Counted from the first letter of the stretch, positions 26,954-36,078 are shown. The stretch is 64,000 bases of DNA from Verrucomicrobiaceae bacterium (GCA_947507875.1 CANNQP010000007.1:62001-126000), one strand, 5' to 3'. Made by a program: numbers and translations. The notes: a model not told the origin generated them from the sequence alone.

Positions 26954-28315
26954 ATGCCCCGCGTTTACATCAAGACATACGGCTGCCAAATGAACGAGCG
27001 TGACACTGAGCAAGTGTCCCAGATGTTCGTCGAACGTGGCTACACCATGACCACCACGGATGAAGATGCCGATGTGGTGTTGATCAATACCTGTTCGGTG
27101 CGTGATCAGGCAGAACAAAAAGCCGTCGGCAAAATGGGCATGGTGCGGCGGCGGCGTATTCCCTTGGTCACGGGATTCATGGGCTGCATGGCTCAGAGCC
27201 GTGGCTCGGAGTTGGTGGATAAGGTCAGTGTCGATTTGGTCGTAGGCACGCAAAAGTATCACCGCGTGGTGGATTACGTGGATGAGATCATTCGAGCCAA
27301 GGAGCAGCGCTTGATGGATGAGGAGCGCTTTTCCATCGTGGATATCGACGAAGAAGAGGCCAGCCAGAACGCCATCCGTGATCATACGCTGAAGGAGCGG
27401 CAGGGAGCGGCCTTTGTCAGCATCATGCAGGGTTGCAACATGAAGTGTACCTTTTGCATCGTGCCTTACACGCGTGGCAGTGAGAGAGGGCGCCCGATTG
27501 CGGACATTGTGGAGGAGGTGCGCCGCCTTGCGGATCGTGGCGTGAAGGAGGTGACGCTGCTCGGTCAGATCGTGAATCTCTACGGCCGCCATGAGTTTCC
27601 GATGGTGGACGGGAAGAGCCCTTTCGTGCAGTTGCTAGAGGCGGTGCATGAGGTGCCTGGGATTGAGCGCATTCGCTTCACGAGCCCCCATCCGATTGGC
27701 TACAAAAAGGACCTGATTGAGGCCTTCACCTACCTACCCAAACTCTGCGAGCATGTGCATCTGCCGGTGCAGAGTGGCAGCGATGAGATCTTGAAAAAAA
27801 TGCATCGGCCGTACAGCTCCGCGAAGTTCACCGAACTCGTCGAGCGTATCCGTGCGGCGCGCCCTGGCATTGCTGTCACCACGGATGTGATCGTGGGTTT
27901 CCCTGGCGAGACGGAGAGGCACTACCTGGAGACGCGTGAGATGTTTGACCGGTTGAAGTTCGACAATGCCTTTATCTTTCGTTATTCGAAGCGTCGTGGC
28001 ACCCCTGCGGCGGAGATGGCGGATGAGATTCAGGTTAGCGAAAAGGAAAAGGAGCGCCGCAATCAAGACCTTTTGGCTCTCGTGAATGGCCACGCTTATC
28101 CGCGGTATCAGGAGCTGATCGGTCAGCGGGTCGAAATCCTGTGTGAAGGGCCGAGCAAGACGAATGAGTCACGGTTGACTGGCCGCACGCGGACCAATCG
28201 CATTGTCGTCTTTGAGGGCAATCCTGAGCGCCATACGGGTGAGATCTTTCAAGTCAATGTCACTCATTGGGCAAATTTCACGCTGTTTGGGGATCCGGTG
28301 CTGACAGCCGATTGA
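26954..28315 (+). CDS. miaB: tRNA-2-methylthio-N6-dimethylallyladenosine synthase
   Basis: MiaB is the radical-SAM methylthiotransferase that modifies A37 of tRNAs reading UNN codons. The N-terminal UPF0004 domain begins YIKTYGCQMNERD and has INTCSVRDQAEQK; a third Cys is in GFMGCMAQ. The radical-SAM cluster site is GCNMKCTFCIVPYTRG, and a C-terminal TRAM domain ends with the RTRTNRIVVF region. At 453 residues the length is as expected. It converges with the response-regulator gene 44 bases away. Confidence 0.96.
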   Translation: MPRVYIKTYGCQMNERDTEQVSQMFVERGYTMTTTDEDADVVLINTCSVRDQAEQKAVGKMGMVRRRRIPLVTGFMGCMAQSRGSELVDKVSVDLVVGTQKYHRVVDYVDEIIRAKEQRLMDEERFSIVDIDEEEASQNAIRDHTLKERQGAAFVSIMQGCNMKCTFCIVPYTRGSERGRPIADIVEEVRRLADRGVKEVTLLGQIVNLYGRHEFPMVDGKSPFVQLLEAVHEVPGIERIRFTSPHPIGYKKDLIEAFTYLPKLCEHVHLPVQSGSDEILKKMHRPYSSAKFTELVERIRAARPGIAVTTDVIVGFPGETERHYLETREMFDRLKFDNAFIFRYSKRRGTPAAEMADEIQVSEKEKERRNQDLLALVNGHAYPRYQELIGQRVEILCEGPSKTNESRLTGRTRTNRIVVFEGNPERHTGEIFQVNVTHWANFTLFGDPVLTAD

Positions 28316-28359
28316 GCCGTGCGCGCCGGTGGGTCGGGCAATCTACGCCAAGCGGGGCC

Positions 28360-29706
28360 TCACTCGCGCGCCAGCAGGTCTCGCAGCTTCCGGCGCAGGG
28401 TGGCGCGGTTCATGTTTAGCGCCGCCGCTAGCCGCGTCGGTTTGTCTTCAAAGCGGGCTAACAACGTCTCCAGCATCTGCTTTTCCACATGTGCCAGCAG
28501 GGCATCGTAGTCGGGCCAGTCGGTCTCTGGGCCAGTCAGCCGCTGGTCGAGCCAGACATTCAGGGCCCGGCTCAGGGTGGCGTCCAGGTGACCGGCTGAC
28601 TCAGTGGCCATGCTGCTGGACACGGCCTCCGGCAGGTGACGTGGCAAAATGACTGCGCTTCTGCAGATGGCAGCGGCGTGCTGCATGGCGCTGGCCAGTT
28701 CTCGGACATTCCCTCGCCAATGGTGCGCTTTCAGGCAGGCCATGGATTCGGGTGAGATGGTTAGTTCGAGGCCTGGGGCGGCACGGCCAAGTAGGTAGGC
28801 CGCTAGGGCGGGCAGGTCTTCCACTCGATCTTGCAGCGGAGGCAAGGTTAGCTGAAGAACGCCGAGCTGATAAAACAGATCTTCGCGGAAACGACCTGCT
28901 TCGATCTCTTCGGCCAGATTGGCTGAACTGGTGGCTAGGATGCGTGCTTGATTTGGCCCACTCGCGGCACTTTGCGCCCGCATCAGCACGCCTTGCAGGG
29001 GCAGGGGGAGTGCGGCGACTTCCTCGATGAGAAGGGATCCCCCTGCCGCACGGGTCAGGGCCACTTGCAGCGCTTGTTCCTGTTCACTGGTGGGCCATTC
29101 ATCGGGGCGAAAGGCGGTTAGCTCACGCGTGCTGCGGGCGCTGTTGCGGTGGATGACCTGGGCGGCGAGCGTCTTCCCCGAGCCCCGGGGGCCGCAGAGT
29201 AGAACGGGTGCATCATTGGCGCAGGCCTGGGCTACGATGGCAAAGGCGCGCTGCATACCCGGTGCGGCACCGATCATGATGGCCTGTGTAGGGTCAGGCG
29301 GCGTGTCAGCGATGGCTGGTCGGGCGGCGGTTGAGCTGCTGTCCGCCGCAGGACTTAGCAGGCTGCGCAGGCTGGCCTGCATCTCGGCAAGGTTCAGCGG
29401 TTTGAGGAAATAGTCCCGCGCGCCGAGGCGACGTGCTTCCAGGGCATTGTCCAAGGTGCCGTGGGCGGTGATGATGAGCACCTCAGGCATCTTCGGCAAT
29501 CGGTGGATCTCGGCTAGCACCTTCAGGCCGCTCATGTCGGGCAGGCCGATGTCCAGCAGCACGAGGTCAAAGCTGTGGCGTGAGACTTTGTCCAGCCCAC
29601 CCTGGCCCGAGGCTGCCACGACGGGCTCGGCCCCCAGGCGGCGGACGACGGTCGCAAGGGCGGCAGCGAGGGCATATTCGTCTTCGATGATCAGGACGCT
29701 GGGCAT
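28360..29706 (-). CDS. NtrC-like response regulator lacking the GAFTGA loop
   Basis: A 448-residue regulator: receiver domain (1-118) with phosphoacceptor Asp52 in LVLLDIGLP and the conserved Lys in FLKPLN; a central AAA+ domain with Walker A CGPRGSGKT, the arginine-finger region GRFREDLFYQL, and HHWRGNVREL; and a C-terminal Fis-type helix-turn-helix (LAAALNMNRATLRRKL). The sequence that should contain ELFGHEKGAFTGA is shortened to about 25 unrelated residues, and Walker B reads SLLIEEV in place of FLDEI. By known biology of this family, loss of the GAFTGA loop prevents sigma-54 contact, so it probably acts with sigma-70 or as a repressor. It is 44 bases downstream of its histidine kinase. 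Confidence 0.88.
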   Translation of the reverse strand: MPSVLIIEDEYALAAALATVVRRLGAEPVVAASGQGGLDKVSRHSFDLVLLDIGLPDMSGLKVLAEIHRLPKMPEVLIITAHGTLDNALEARRLGARDYFLKPLNLAEMQASLRSLLSPAADSSSTAARPAIADTPPDPTQAIMIGAAPGMQRAFAIVAQACANDAPVLLCGPRGSGKTLAAQVIHRNSARSTRELTAFRPDEWPTSEQEQALQVALTRAAGGSLLIEEVAALPLPLQGVLMRAQSAASGPNQARILATSSANLAEEIEAGRFREDLFYQLGVLQLTLPPLQDRVEDLPALAAYLLGRAAPGLELTISPESMACLKAHHWRGNVRELASAMQHAAAICRSAVILPRHLPEAVSSSMATESAGHLDATLSRALNVWLDQRLTGPETDWPDYDALLAHVEKQMLETLLARFEDKPTRLAAALNMNRATLRRKLRDLLARE

Positions 29707-29750
29707 GGCGAGAAGGGGCAGGGGGCGTGCAACTTACGGGGAGAAGGCCT

Positions 29751-31100
29751 TCAGGGAAGCAGGGGCAGGGTGACTTCGACCCAGGCTCCGCCTTGTGGAT
29801 GATTTTTGAGCATCATTTTCCCGCCATGGGCAGAAACGATCTCCTGCACCACGTTCAGGCCGACGCCCATTCCGCCTTCTTTTTCAGAAAAGAACAATTG
29901 TGAGCCATGCACCAGGGCGGAAGGAGAAAAGCCCGGTCCATGATCGCGAAAGGCCAGCAGACACTGACCGTGCTGTTTGTCCAGGGAGATTTCCAGTCTG
30001 CCACCCTGGGCCATGGCTTGGATGGCATTCAGCATCAAATTTCTGCACACTTGCAGCAGGCGCGCTCGGTCGCCATGCACGAGGGCCTGCCAAGCCTCTG
30101 TGCATGGCGTGCAGTGCAGGGTCACGCCTGCATGAGCGGCGGGCGCTCGCAGCGTGGCTAGCGCCTCCGCCATGACATGTCCCAGCGCCAGCGGCTCCAT
30201 CTTGGGCGGTGTGGGCCGTGCGAGGTAGAGCCATTGGTTCACCAACCCTTCGATCACTTTACCCTCGGCCTGTACATGGCGCAGGGACTGGGCCGATTCC
30301 TCATCCAACACGCTGGCATCGACGAGCTGGGCATGGAGCTGGATGGAGGCCAGTGGGTTTTTGATCTCATGGGCGAGCCCTGTGGCTACGCGGCCCAGCA
30401 GGGCGAGTCGTTCCGATTGCTCGCGGCGTTGGCGCTCCTGCTCCAAAGCTTCGCGAGCGCGCACCAGTGCCCTGGCTAACTCGCCGATTTCATCCGCGCG
30501 GCTTGTCTCCAAGGGCGTAGTTTGTGCTGGGTCAAAGAAGGTGGGCAATGCTCCGGTGAGCTGCACCAGCGGATGCACGACTTGGCGGGCGATGATCCAG
30601 GCAACGGCGCCGGATAGTAGCCAAAAGACGAGCAGGGCATTTCGCGTAGCTGGGTGCCAGAGGCTTAGCGCCACCTTGGGCGCGCGCCGCAGGAAGATCA
30701 TGTCATGCCTAGCATCGAGCCGTAGGCGTAGCGCCTCCCAGCCATCGGCCAGGCGGCGCACTTTCGCCTGCGGCAGGGTTTTTAGTGGAGCGGCAGCCAC
30801 AGCTTCTACCGCAGGTTCCAGGTGCCCCTGGCTATCCATGAAGTGAATTTGCAAGCCCAGTAGCTGCCCGAGATCGGCCGCTAGCTTCGCGCTGCGCGGT
30901 AGATTTTGCTGTCGTACGAACTCCGCATCCGCGCCAGCCAGGGCCGTGAACACGCGCTCCTGTTCTGCCTGCTGCTGATGCCGTAGCCAGCCGAGCAGCA
31001 GCAGGGAGCCGACGATGACAAAGGCCGCGAGCAGCACGATGAGGCGTGTGGCCAGGGGGCGGCGGGAGGGCGGACTCAGGCTAGTGACGGGGTGGGACAC
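29751..31100 (-). CDS. sensor histidine kinase
   Basis: A membrane histidine kinase, the partner of the downstream regulator. Two transmembrane helices (first: RLIVLLAAFVIVGSLLLLGW; second: NALLVFWLLSGAVAWIIA) bracket a periplasmic sensor region of about 110 residues without a recognised domain. A HAMP-like linker leads to the H-box GLAHEIKNPLASIQ, N-box RNLMLNAIQAM, G1 DHGPGF and G2 GMGVGLNVV. The frame extends to 31274, but that would run over the tmk start region, so I use GTG 31100; TTG 31136 is another possibility. Divergent from tmk. Signal unknown. Confidence 0.88.
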   Translation of the reverse strand: MSHPVTSLSPPSRRPLATRLIVLLAAFVIVGSLLLLGWLRHQQQAEQERVFTALAGADAEFVRQQNLPRSAKLAADLGQLLGLQIHFMDSQGHLEPAVEAVAAAPLKTLPQAKVRRLADGWEALRLRLDARHDMIFLRRAPKVALSLWHPATRNALLVFWLLSGAVAWIIARQVVHPLVQLTGALPTFFDPAQTTPLETSRADEIGELARALVRAREALEQERQRREQSERLALLGRVATGLAHEIKNPLASIQLHAQLVDASVLDEESAQSLRHVQAEGKVIEGLVNQWLYLARPTPPKMEPLALGHVMAEALATLRAPAAHAGVTLHCTPCTEAWQALVHGDRARLLQVCRNLMLNAIQAMAQGGRLEISLDKQHGQCLLAFRDHGPGFSPSALVHGSQLFFSEKEGGMGVGLNVVQEIVSAHGGKMMLKNHPQGGAWVEVTLPLLP

Positions 31101-31203
31101 GGCGCTTAGGGTGGAGGCGGTGCTTTTGTTCGACAAGAGCGGCCTGCGGGCTAAATCATGCACTCGGCCTTGGTTTGTCCGCTCCCGTTTCCGCTTCCTC
31201 CAC

Positions 31204-31860
31204 GTGTCAGTGTCTGCCCCCAGTTCCGGTTTCTTCCTGTCGTTTGAAGGCTCAGAAGGCTGTGGCAAGTCCACGCAGATTCGGCTGCTGCACGAGCGTT
31301 TGCTTCAGGTAGGGCAGACGGTGCATGTCATGCGCGAGCCAGGAAGCACGAACGCGGGGGAAGCCATCCGCCATCTGCTGCAGCATGCGAGTGAAGGCAG
31401 TGGCCTGACGCCGGAGGCAGAGTTACTGCTTTTCGCGGCCAGTCGCGCGCAGCTCGTGCGTGAGCGCATCCGCCCGCTGCTCCGCGCGGGAGCTTTTGTC
31501 ATCCTGGACCGCTTTCTCGACTCGACCTCCGTCTATCAGGGCATGGCCCGTGGTTTGCCTGAGGAGGCTGTCGCTGCCGTGAATGCCCTGGCGGTCGGCG
31601 GCACCCTGCCGCAGCTGACGGTGCTCCTGGATCTGGACACCGACACGGCTTGGGCACGCATCCATGCCACGGGGCGCGAGCTTGACCGCATGGAGAGTCA
31701 GCCGCGGGCTTTTTATGAAAAGGTGCGCCACGGCTACCTACGACTCGCCCAGGAGAACCCAGATCGCATCGCCATCGTGGATGCCAGCCGCCCACCCGAG
31801 GTGGTGCATGAGGAGATCGTGAAGCTCGTGCAAGCCAGAACCCATGCCCTACAAGCCTGA
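31204..31860 (+). CDS. tmk: thymidylate kinase
   Basis: Tmk phosphorylates dTMP to dTDP. P-loop FEGSEGCGKST, the DR(Y/F) motif LDRFLDSTSVYQG, and a TGRELDRMES lid region identify the family. From GTG 31204 the protein is 218 residues, normal length; GTG 31210 is also possible, and no ATG lies near. The P-loop glycine-serine and missing Arg typical of the E. coli type place the lid arginine in the C-terminal half. The 3' end overlaps holB by 17 bases, a typical tmk-holB pairing. Confidence 0.93.
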   Translation: MSVSAPSSGFFLSFEGSEGCGKSTQIRLLHERLLQVGQTVHVMREPGSTNAGEAIRHLLQHASEGSGLTPEAELLLFAASRAQLVRERIRPLLRAGAFVILDRFLDSTSVYQGMARGLPEEAVAAVNALAVGGTLPQLTVLLDLDTDTAWARIHATGRELDRMESQPRAFYEKVRHGYLRLAQENPDRIAIVDASRPPEVVHEEIVKLVQARTHALQA

Positions 31861-32839
31861 TCATGCCCTGAAACTGCTGAAGCGTGCCCAGGAGTTGGGC
31901 AGGCTGGGCCATGCTTACCTGATCTCAGGTCCGCGGGAGGCGAGGTTGGAAGACTTCGCCGCGCAGATGCTCACGCTGGTCTCTGATGCTCGCCACCGCG
32001 AGTTGGATGATTGGGCGCAGGAGGGCGCGATCCTTTTGCGTCCGCAAATGAAGTCCCGTCGCATCGGCGTTGGAGAAAGCTCCGAGGAGGCGGGCACCAT
32101 GCGTTACCTGGAAAAAATGCTGCACCGCACCATCCAGCCAGGTCAGTACAAAATGGGCGTGCTGGTGGATGCGGAGCGCATGACCGTCCAGGCGCAGAAT
32201 GCCTTTCTGAAAACGCTGGAGGAGCCTCCTGCCCGCACCCTACTGCTGCTGCTCAGCAGCCACCCCGAGCAGCTCCTGACGACCATTCTTTCCCGTGTCA
32301 TTGAGATGCCTCTGCTGCCACCACCAGGGCAGCGCGTCTTTGATGAGCATGAGCAAAAGCTACTGACGCTTTTGGCCCGCATGGCAGAGCGCGCAGCCAC
32401 GGGTATTGGCGCGGCCATGGCTTTAAAGGCGGAGTTCCAAGACGTCCTTGCAGGGGTGAAGGAAGGCATTGAGGAGGAAATGGAGGACGAGTTTGATAAG
32501 GAGAAAGAGCACTACGGCCAGACCACGGATGGCACCTGGCTGAAGCGGCGTGAGGAGGAGGTCAGTGCCCGGGTGCAGGCCGCCTACCACCACCACCGCG
32601 ATACGTTGCTGGAGCTGCTGCTTTCCTGGATGGGAGACATCGCCCGTCTCCAGGTAGGTGCCCAGCATCTGGATCTCCCCACGTGGCAGGAGCACACGGC
32701 TCAGCTCGCGGCACGCTGGAGCCCGGAGTCCGTCATGAACCGGATGCGCGCGCTGCGCCGACTGGAGCAGCTCATGCACACGAACGTGAATGAAGGCTTA
32801 GCCCTCGACGTAGCTTTCATTCAGGCCTTTGGCCGCTGA
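31844..32839 (+). CDS. holB: divergent DNA polymerase III delta' subunit
   Basis: A clamp-loader-like protein of 331 residues placed directly after tmk, the usual holB location. LGRLGHAYLISGP and the AQNAFLKTLEEPPARTLLLLLSS segment with the following TILSRV are the clear delta' features. The P-loop is absent (GPREARLEDFA) and the four zinc cysteines seen in many clamp loaders are missing. An acidic insertion (about residues 203-235, rich in Glu and Lys) precedes the C-terminal helical domain. The assignment is confident by context and the LKTLEEPP motif. The coding regions overlap by 17 bases with tmk. Confidence 0.85.
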   Translation: MPYKPDHALKLLKRAQELGRLGHAYLISGPREARLEDFAAQMLTLVSDARHRELDDWAQEGAILLRPQMKSRRIGVGESSEEAGTMRYLEKMLHRTIQPGQYKMGVLVDAERMTVQAQNAFLKTLEEPPARTLLLLLSSHPEQLLTTILSRVIEMPLLPPPGQRVFDEHEQKLLTLLARMAERAATGIGAAMALKAEFQDVLAGVKEGIEEEMEDEFDKEKEHYGQTTDGTWLKRREEEVSARVQAAYHHHRDTLLELLLSWMGDIARLQVGAQHLDLPTWQEHTAQLAARWSPESVMNRMRALRRLEQLMHTNVNEGLALDVAFIQAFGR

Positions 32840-32854
32840 CCCCCGTCCTAAGCT

Positions 32855-34132
32855 ATGAACGCCGCCCATCCTTCGCACCGGGACGCGCATCATGTGCGGC
32901 GAAATTTATTGTGCCATGTGCTAGAAGGTGGGCTCTACATGGGGGGCACGGCCTTTTTGGCTCCTGAGAGTGTTTTGCCCAAGATGGTGCAGTCCTTAGG
33001 CGGTGCTTCCTGGGTCATCGCGGTCATGCCAGTGCTGCTACCGGCTTCCTTTGCCTTGGTGGGCCTTTTCATCGCCCCGCTCGTGGAGCGTCTGACGCGG
33101 TTCAAGCCCTGGGTGCTCGGCTTCGGTTTGCTGCAAAGGTTGCCCTACTTGATCACCGGTTTGCTCCTGCTGCTGAATGACGCCAATGATCACTGGCTGC
33201 TGCCACTCGTCGTGCTGACGCCTGTGGTTTCCGGTCTCATCGGCGGTGTCACCGTCGTCGCTTGGATGGAAATGGTGACTCGCATGGTGCCTGAGCGCGT
33301 GCGTGCGGCAGGGTGGTCGGCCCGCTACATCCTCCAGGCCGTGCTCGGCATCGGTGCGGGAGTGTTGATTCAGCGTGTGCTGACGCATCTGCCCGGCCAT
33401 GTGGGCTATGCTTGGCTGCATTTGGCTGCCTTTGCGCTACTCTTTCTCTCTTGGTTGGCCCAACTGCCGATGCAGGAGCATCCGGAACACCATGCTCACC
33501 TGCCGCCGCGCCCAGCGCCGCAGGCGTATTTAACTTACTTGCGTGGACTGCCTGCGCTGTTCTTTGCGCAGCCTTACCTGGGGCGGCTGGTGCTGGCCCG
33601 CTTCTTCGGCACGGGCTATCTCATGCTGGTGTCTTTCCTCACCATTCATGCCCTGCAGGTCACGGGCAGGCCGGAGGCGGATGAGGGGCACTTTGTCACC
33701 TGGCAGGCCGTAGGCACCGTGCTCGGTAGCCTGCTCGCGGGCTACGTGGGATGGAAAAGTGGCGGCAAGCTGGTCATCCTAGCCTCTCGGTTTGTCTGCT
33801 TGGGGCTCTGTGGTTGGGTCATCTTCAATGAAACTTTCACCGGGTTCGCCATCGCCTACTTCATCCTTGGCTTCGGTCTGTTCCTGGATCGTGTGGGCGA
33901 TCTCACCCTCGCTGCCGAGCTTTGCCCCCTGGAGCGCCGTTCCACGCTTCAGGCCATGCTTAGCTTTGGCAATGTCTTCTCCCTGCTGTTGGCCAGTCTG
34001 CTGGCCGGTTTGGTCTATCATCTAACGCAGTCCTTCAACTGCATCGCGTGGATGGCGGGCGGTTGCGCAGTGGTCTCCATCGCGATCCTCAGTCGCATCC
34101 CCGAGCCAAGAAAAGCGAATCTTACCGCCTAG
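32855..34132 (+). CDS. major facilitator superfamily transporter
   Basis: A 425-residue inner-membrane protein with about twelve hydrophobic segments in two six-helix halves separated by a hydrophilic loop near residues 205-230 (HPEHHAHLPPRPAPQ). Examples of membrane segments are WVIAVMPVLLPASFALVGLF and LVVLTPVVSGLIGGVTVVAW. I see MFS-like spacing but no motif that gives the substrate. It lies 15 bases after holB and so is probably read from the same transcript. It ends 76 bases before the Rex operator of nuoG. Confidence 0.82.
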   Translation: MNAAHPSHRDAHHVRRNLLCHVLEGGLYMGGTAFLAPESVLPKMVQSLGGASWVIAVMPVLLPASFALVGLFIAPLVERLTRFKPWVLGFGLLQRLPYLITGLLLLLNDANDHWLLPLVVLTPVVSGLIGGVTVVAWMEMVTRMVPERVRAAGWSARYILQAVLGIGAGVLIQRVLTHLPGHVGYAWLHLAAFALLFLSWLAQLPMQEHPEHHAHLPPRPAPQAYLTYLRGLPALFFAQPYLGRLVLARFFGTGYLMLVSFLTIHALQVTGRPEADEGHFVTWQAVGTVLGSLLAGYVGWKSGGKLVILASRFVCLGLCGWVIFNETFTGFAIAYFILGFGLFLDRVGDLTLAAELCPLERRSTLQAMLSFGNVFSLLLASLLAGLVYHLTQSFNCIAWMAGGCAVVSIAILSRIPEPRKANLTA

Positions 34133-34208
34133 CTGATGAGGCAGGCCAGATTCCAGCATCTGGGACCGTGGAAGTGCCTTTCGATCCGGCAGGGGCAGAA
34201 GTTCAAGC

Positions 34209-34226
34209 TTGTGAAATTTTTCACAA
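34209..34226. promoter_or_regulatory. Rex operator upstream of nuoG
   Basis: TTGTGAAATTTTTCACAA, a perfect 18-bp match to the Rex consensus TTGTGA-N6-TCACAA, lies 64 bases before the nuoG start. A possible promoter follows it (TTGCTG at 34234-34239, GATACT at 34256-34261, 16-base spacer), so Rex bound here could block initiation. The rex gene is 1.9 kb away in the same window. Confidence 0.88.
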
Positions 34227-34289
34227 AATCGGGTTGCTGCCATCTGTCCGGGTCCGATACTCGTTTTCGATTTCTGTACTCCTCCCCCC

Positions 34290-36026
34290 ATGCCTGCCCC
34301 TGAAGCTGCTCCCGCCCCTGCCGCAACTCCACCGCCGGCCGATCTTGTGAACGTCCAGATTGATGGCGTTTGGTACAAATTCCCCAAGGGCACCCGCATG
34401 ATTGAGGCCTGCAAGCAGGTCCAGAAAGAGGTGCCACACTACTGCTACCACCCCAAGCTTTCTAGCCCCGGCAACTGCCGCATGTGTCTCGTCGAGATGG
34501 GCATGCCACCGCGCCCAGCGCCCGGCCAAGAGCCTGAAAAAGACGAGCATGGCATGCCAAAGATTGGCTGGATGCCGCGCCCTGTCATTGCCTGCGCCAA
34601 CACCGTGGCAGAAGGCATGGGCATCCGCACGGAAAGCACGCTGACGCAAGAAGTGCGCAAGGGCGTGATGGAGTTCTTGCTGATCAACCACCCGCTCGAC
34701 TGCCCCATCTGCGACCAAGCCGGTGAATGCCGATTGCAAGAATTCAGCGTCGAGCACGGCCGGGGCGAGAGCCGCTTCCGCGAAGAAAAGGTGAAAAAAC
34801 CGAAGAACGTGGACATCGGCCCCCGCGTCCGTTTGGACGACGAGCGCTGCATCATGTGCAGCCGCTGCATCCGCTTCACCGCCGAGATCGCTGATGAGCC
34901 TGTGTTGGGCTTCACCGAACGCGGCAGCTACACCACATTGGCCGTGCATCCCGGCAAGCGTCTGGAGCACAACTATTCCCTCAACACCGTTGATATTTGC
35001 CCAGTGGGTGCCTTGACCAGCACCGACTTCCGCTTTCAGCAGCGCGTCTGGTTCCTTAGCGAGACCAACAGCCTCTGCACCAAGTGCGGGCGTGGCTGCA
35101 ATGTAGAAATCGGTGCTCGCGGTGACACGCTTTACCGCCAGACACCCCGCGAGAATAACGACGTGAACTCCACTTGGATGTGCGATCAGGGCCGTCTCGA
35201 CTTCCATTTCGTGAACAGTGAGTTCCGCCTGACCGACCCCATGGTGAAGACGGGCGGCAAGCACCAGATCGCCTCTTGGAAAAAAGCCCTGCAAACCGTG
35301 GCCGACGCCGTCTCGGGCATGAAAGGCGAGGAGATTGCCATCATCGCGAGTGCGCGCATGACCAATGAAGAGCTTTTCTTTGTGAAGCAATTGGCTCGTC
35401 TGTTGGGAACCGAAAACCTGGACGTGGTTCCCCGTACGGGTGGAGCGGATGCCTACCTACGTGCCGACGACTTGAACCCAAACACCACGGGGGCGAAGCA
35501 GATCCTCGGCATCGAACCAGGCACCAAGCTCGCAGGCATTGGCGAGCTGATGAGCCGTGGCCGGTTGCGTGTCGTCCTGGCACTGGGAGAAAACCTCCTC
35601 AAGGCAGGCTTCGAGCAGCGCGATCTGGAAAAAGTCGGCTGCCTCGTTTCCCTACACATTTTGGCGAATGCCAGCGCAGACTTGAGCCATGTCGTGCTAC
35701 CGGGCACGTCCTACGCCGAAACGCGTGGCAGCATGATCAACGTGACCGGCCGCCTCCAGCGCCTGAACAAAGCTGTGAAATCCCCCGGCAGCGCCCGCGA
35801 CACCTGGGAAATCCTGCGCGATCTCATCGTCGCCTGCGGTGGCTCGAATGGCCTGCACAGCATCGAAGACGTCTTCAGTCGTCTTGCCGCTGAGGTCAGT
35901 TGCTTCCAGGGCCTGAGCTTTGCCAAAATTGGCGACCTTGGGGTTCAAGTCGTGGAGACCGGTGAGACGGTGCCACTGCTAGAGCGCGAAAAAGAGCGCA
36001 GGGCAAAGGGCATCATCGTCGGCTGA
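34290..36026 (+). CDS. nuoG: NADH-quinone oxidoreductase subunit G (short form)
   Basis: NuoG is the large iron-sulphur subunit of complex I. The N-terminal domain has the 2Fe-2S cysteines (HYCYHP, GNCRMC), the 4Fe-4S site LDCPICDQAGEC, and CIMCSRCIRF; ICPVGAL closes the ferredoxin-like part. A molybdopterin-type domain follows with LCTKCGRGCNVEI. At 578 residues it is much shorter than the E. coli subunit (about 908). No other nuo gene is in the window, so the gene is separated from the rest of its complex, or the other subunits lie elsewhere. The N-terminus is Pro/Ala-rich. A Rex operator lies upstream, and it converges with rex. Confidence 0.92.
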   Translation: MPAPEAAPAPAATPPPADLVNVQIDGVWYKFPKGTRMIEACKQVQKEVPHYCYHPKLSSPGNCRMCLVEMGMPPRPAPGQEPEKDEHGMPKIGWMPRPVIACANTVAEGMGIRTESTLTQEVRKGVMEFLLINHPLDCPICDQAGECRLQEFSVEHGRGESRFREEKVKKPKNVDIGPRVRLDDERCIMCSRCIRFTAEIADEPVLGFTERGSYTTLAVHPGKRLEHNYSLNTVDICPVGALTSTDFRFQQRVWFLSETNSLCTKCGRGCNVEIGARGDTLYRQTPRENNDVNSTWMCDQGRLDFHFVNSEFRLTDPMVKTGGKHQIASWKKALQTVADAVSGMKGEEIAIIASARMTNEELFFVKQLARLLGTENLDVVPRTGGADAYLRADDLNPNTTGAKQILGIEPGTKLAGIGELMSRGRLRVVLALGENLLKAGFEQRDLEKVGCLVSLHILANASADLSHVVLPGTSYAETRGSMINVTGRLQRLNKAVKSPGSARDTWEILRDLIVACGGSNGLHSIEDVFSRLAAEVSCFQGLSFAKIGDLGVQVVETGETVPLLEREKERRAKGIIVG

Positions 36027-36078
36027 TCGGGATGCATCCCCAGGACAGGATGGGTCCCTTGCAGGCTGCTACCGCCGC

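Noticed and set aside
34221-35390. Long open frame opposite nuoG
   Set aside because: Antisense shadow with low-complexity Ala/Val/His content; nuoG cysteine motifs are decisive.
36029-36040. 12-bp palindrome GGGATGCATCCC after the nuoG stop
   Set aside because: No loop and no T-run, so not a proper terminator; may be chance in GC-rich DNA.
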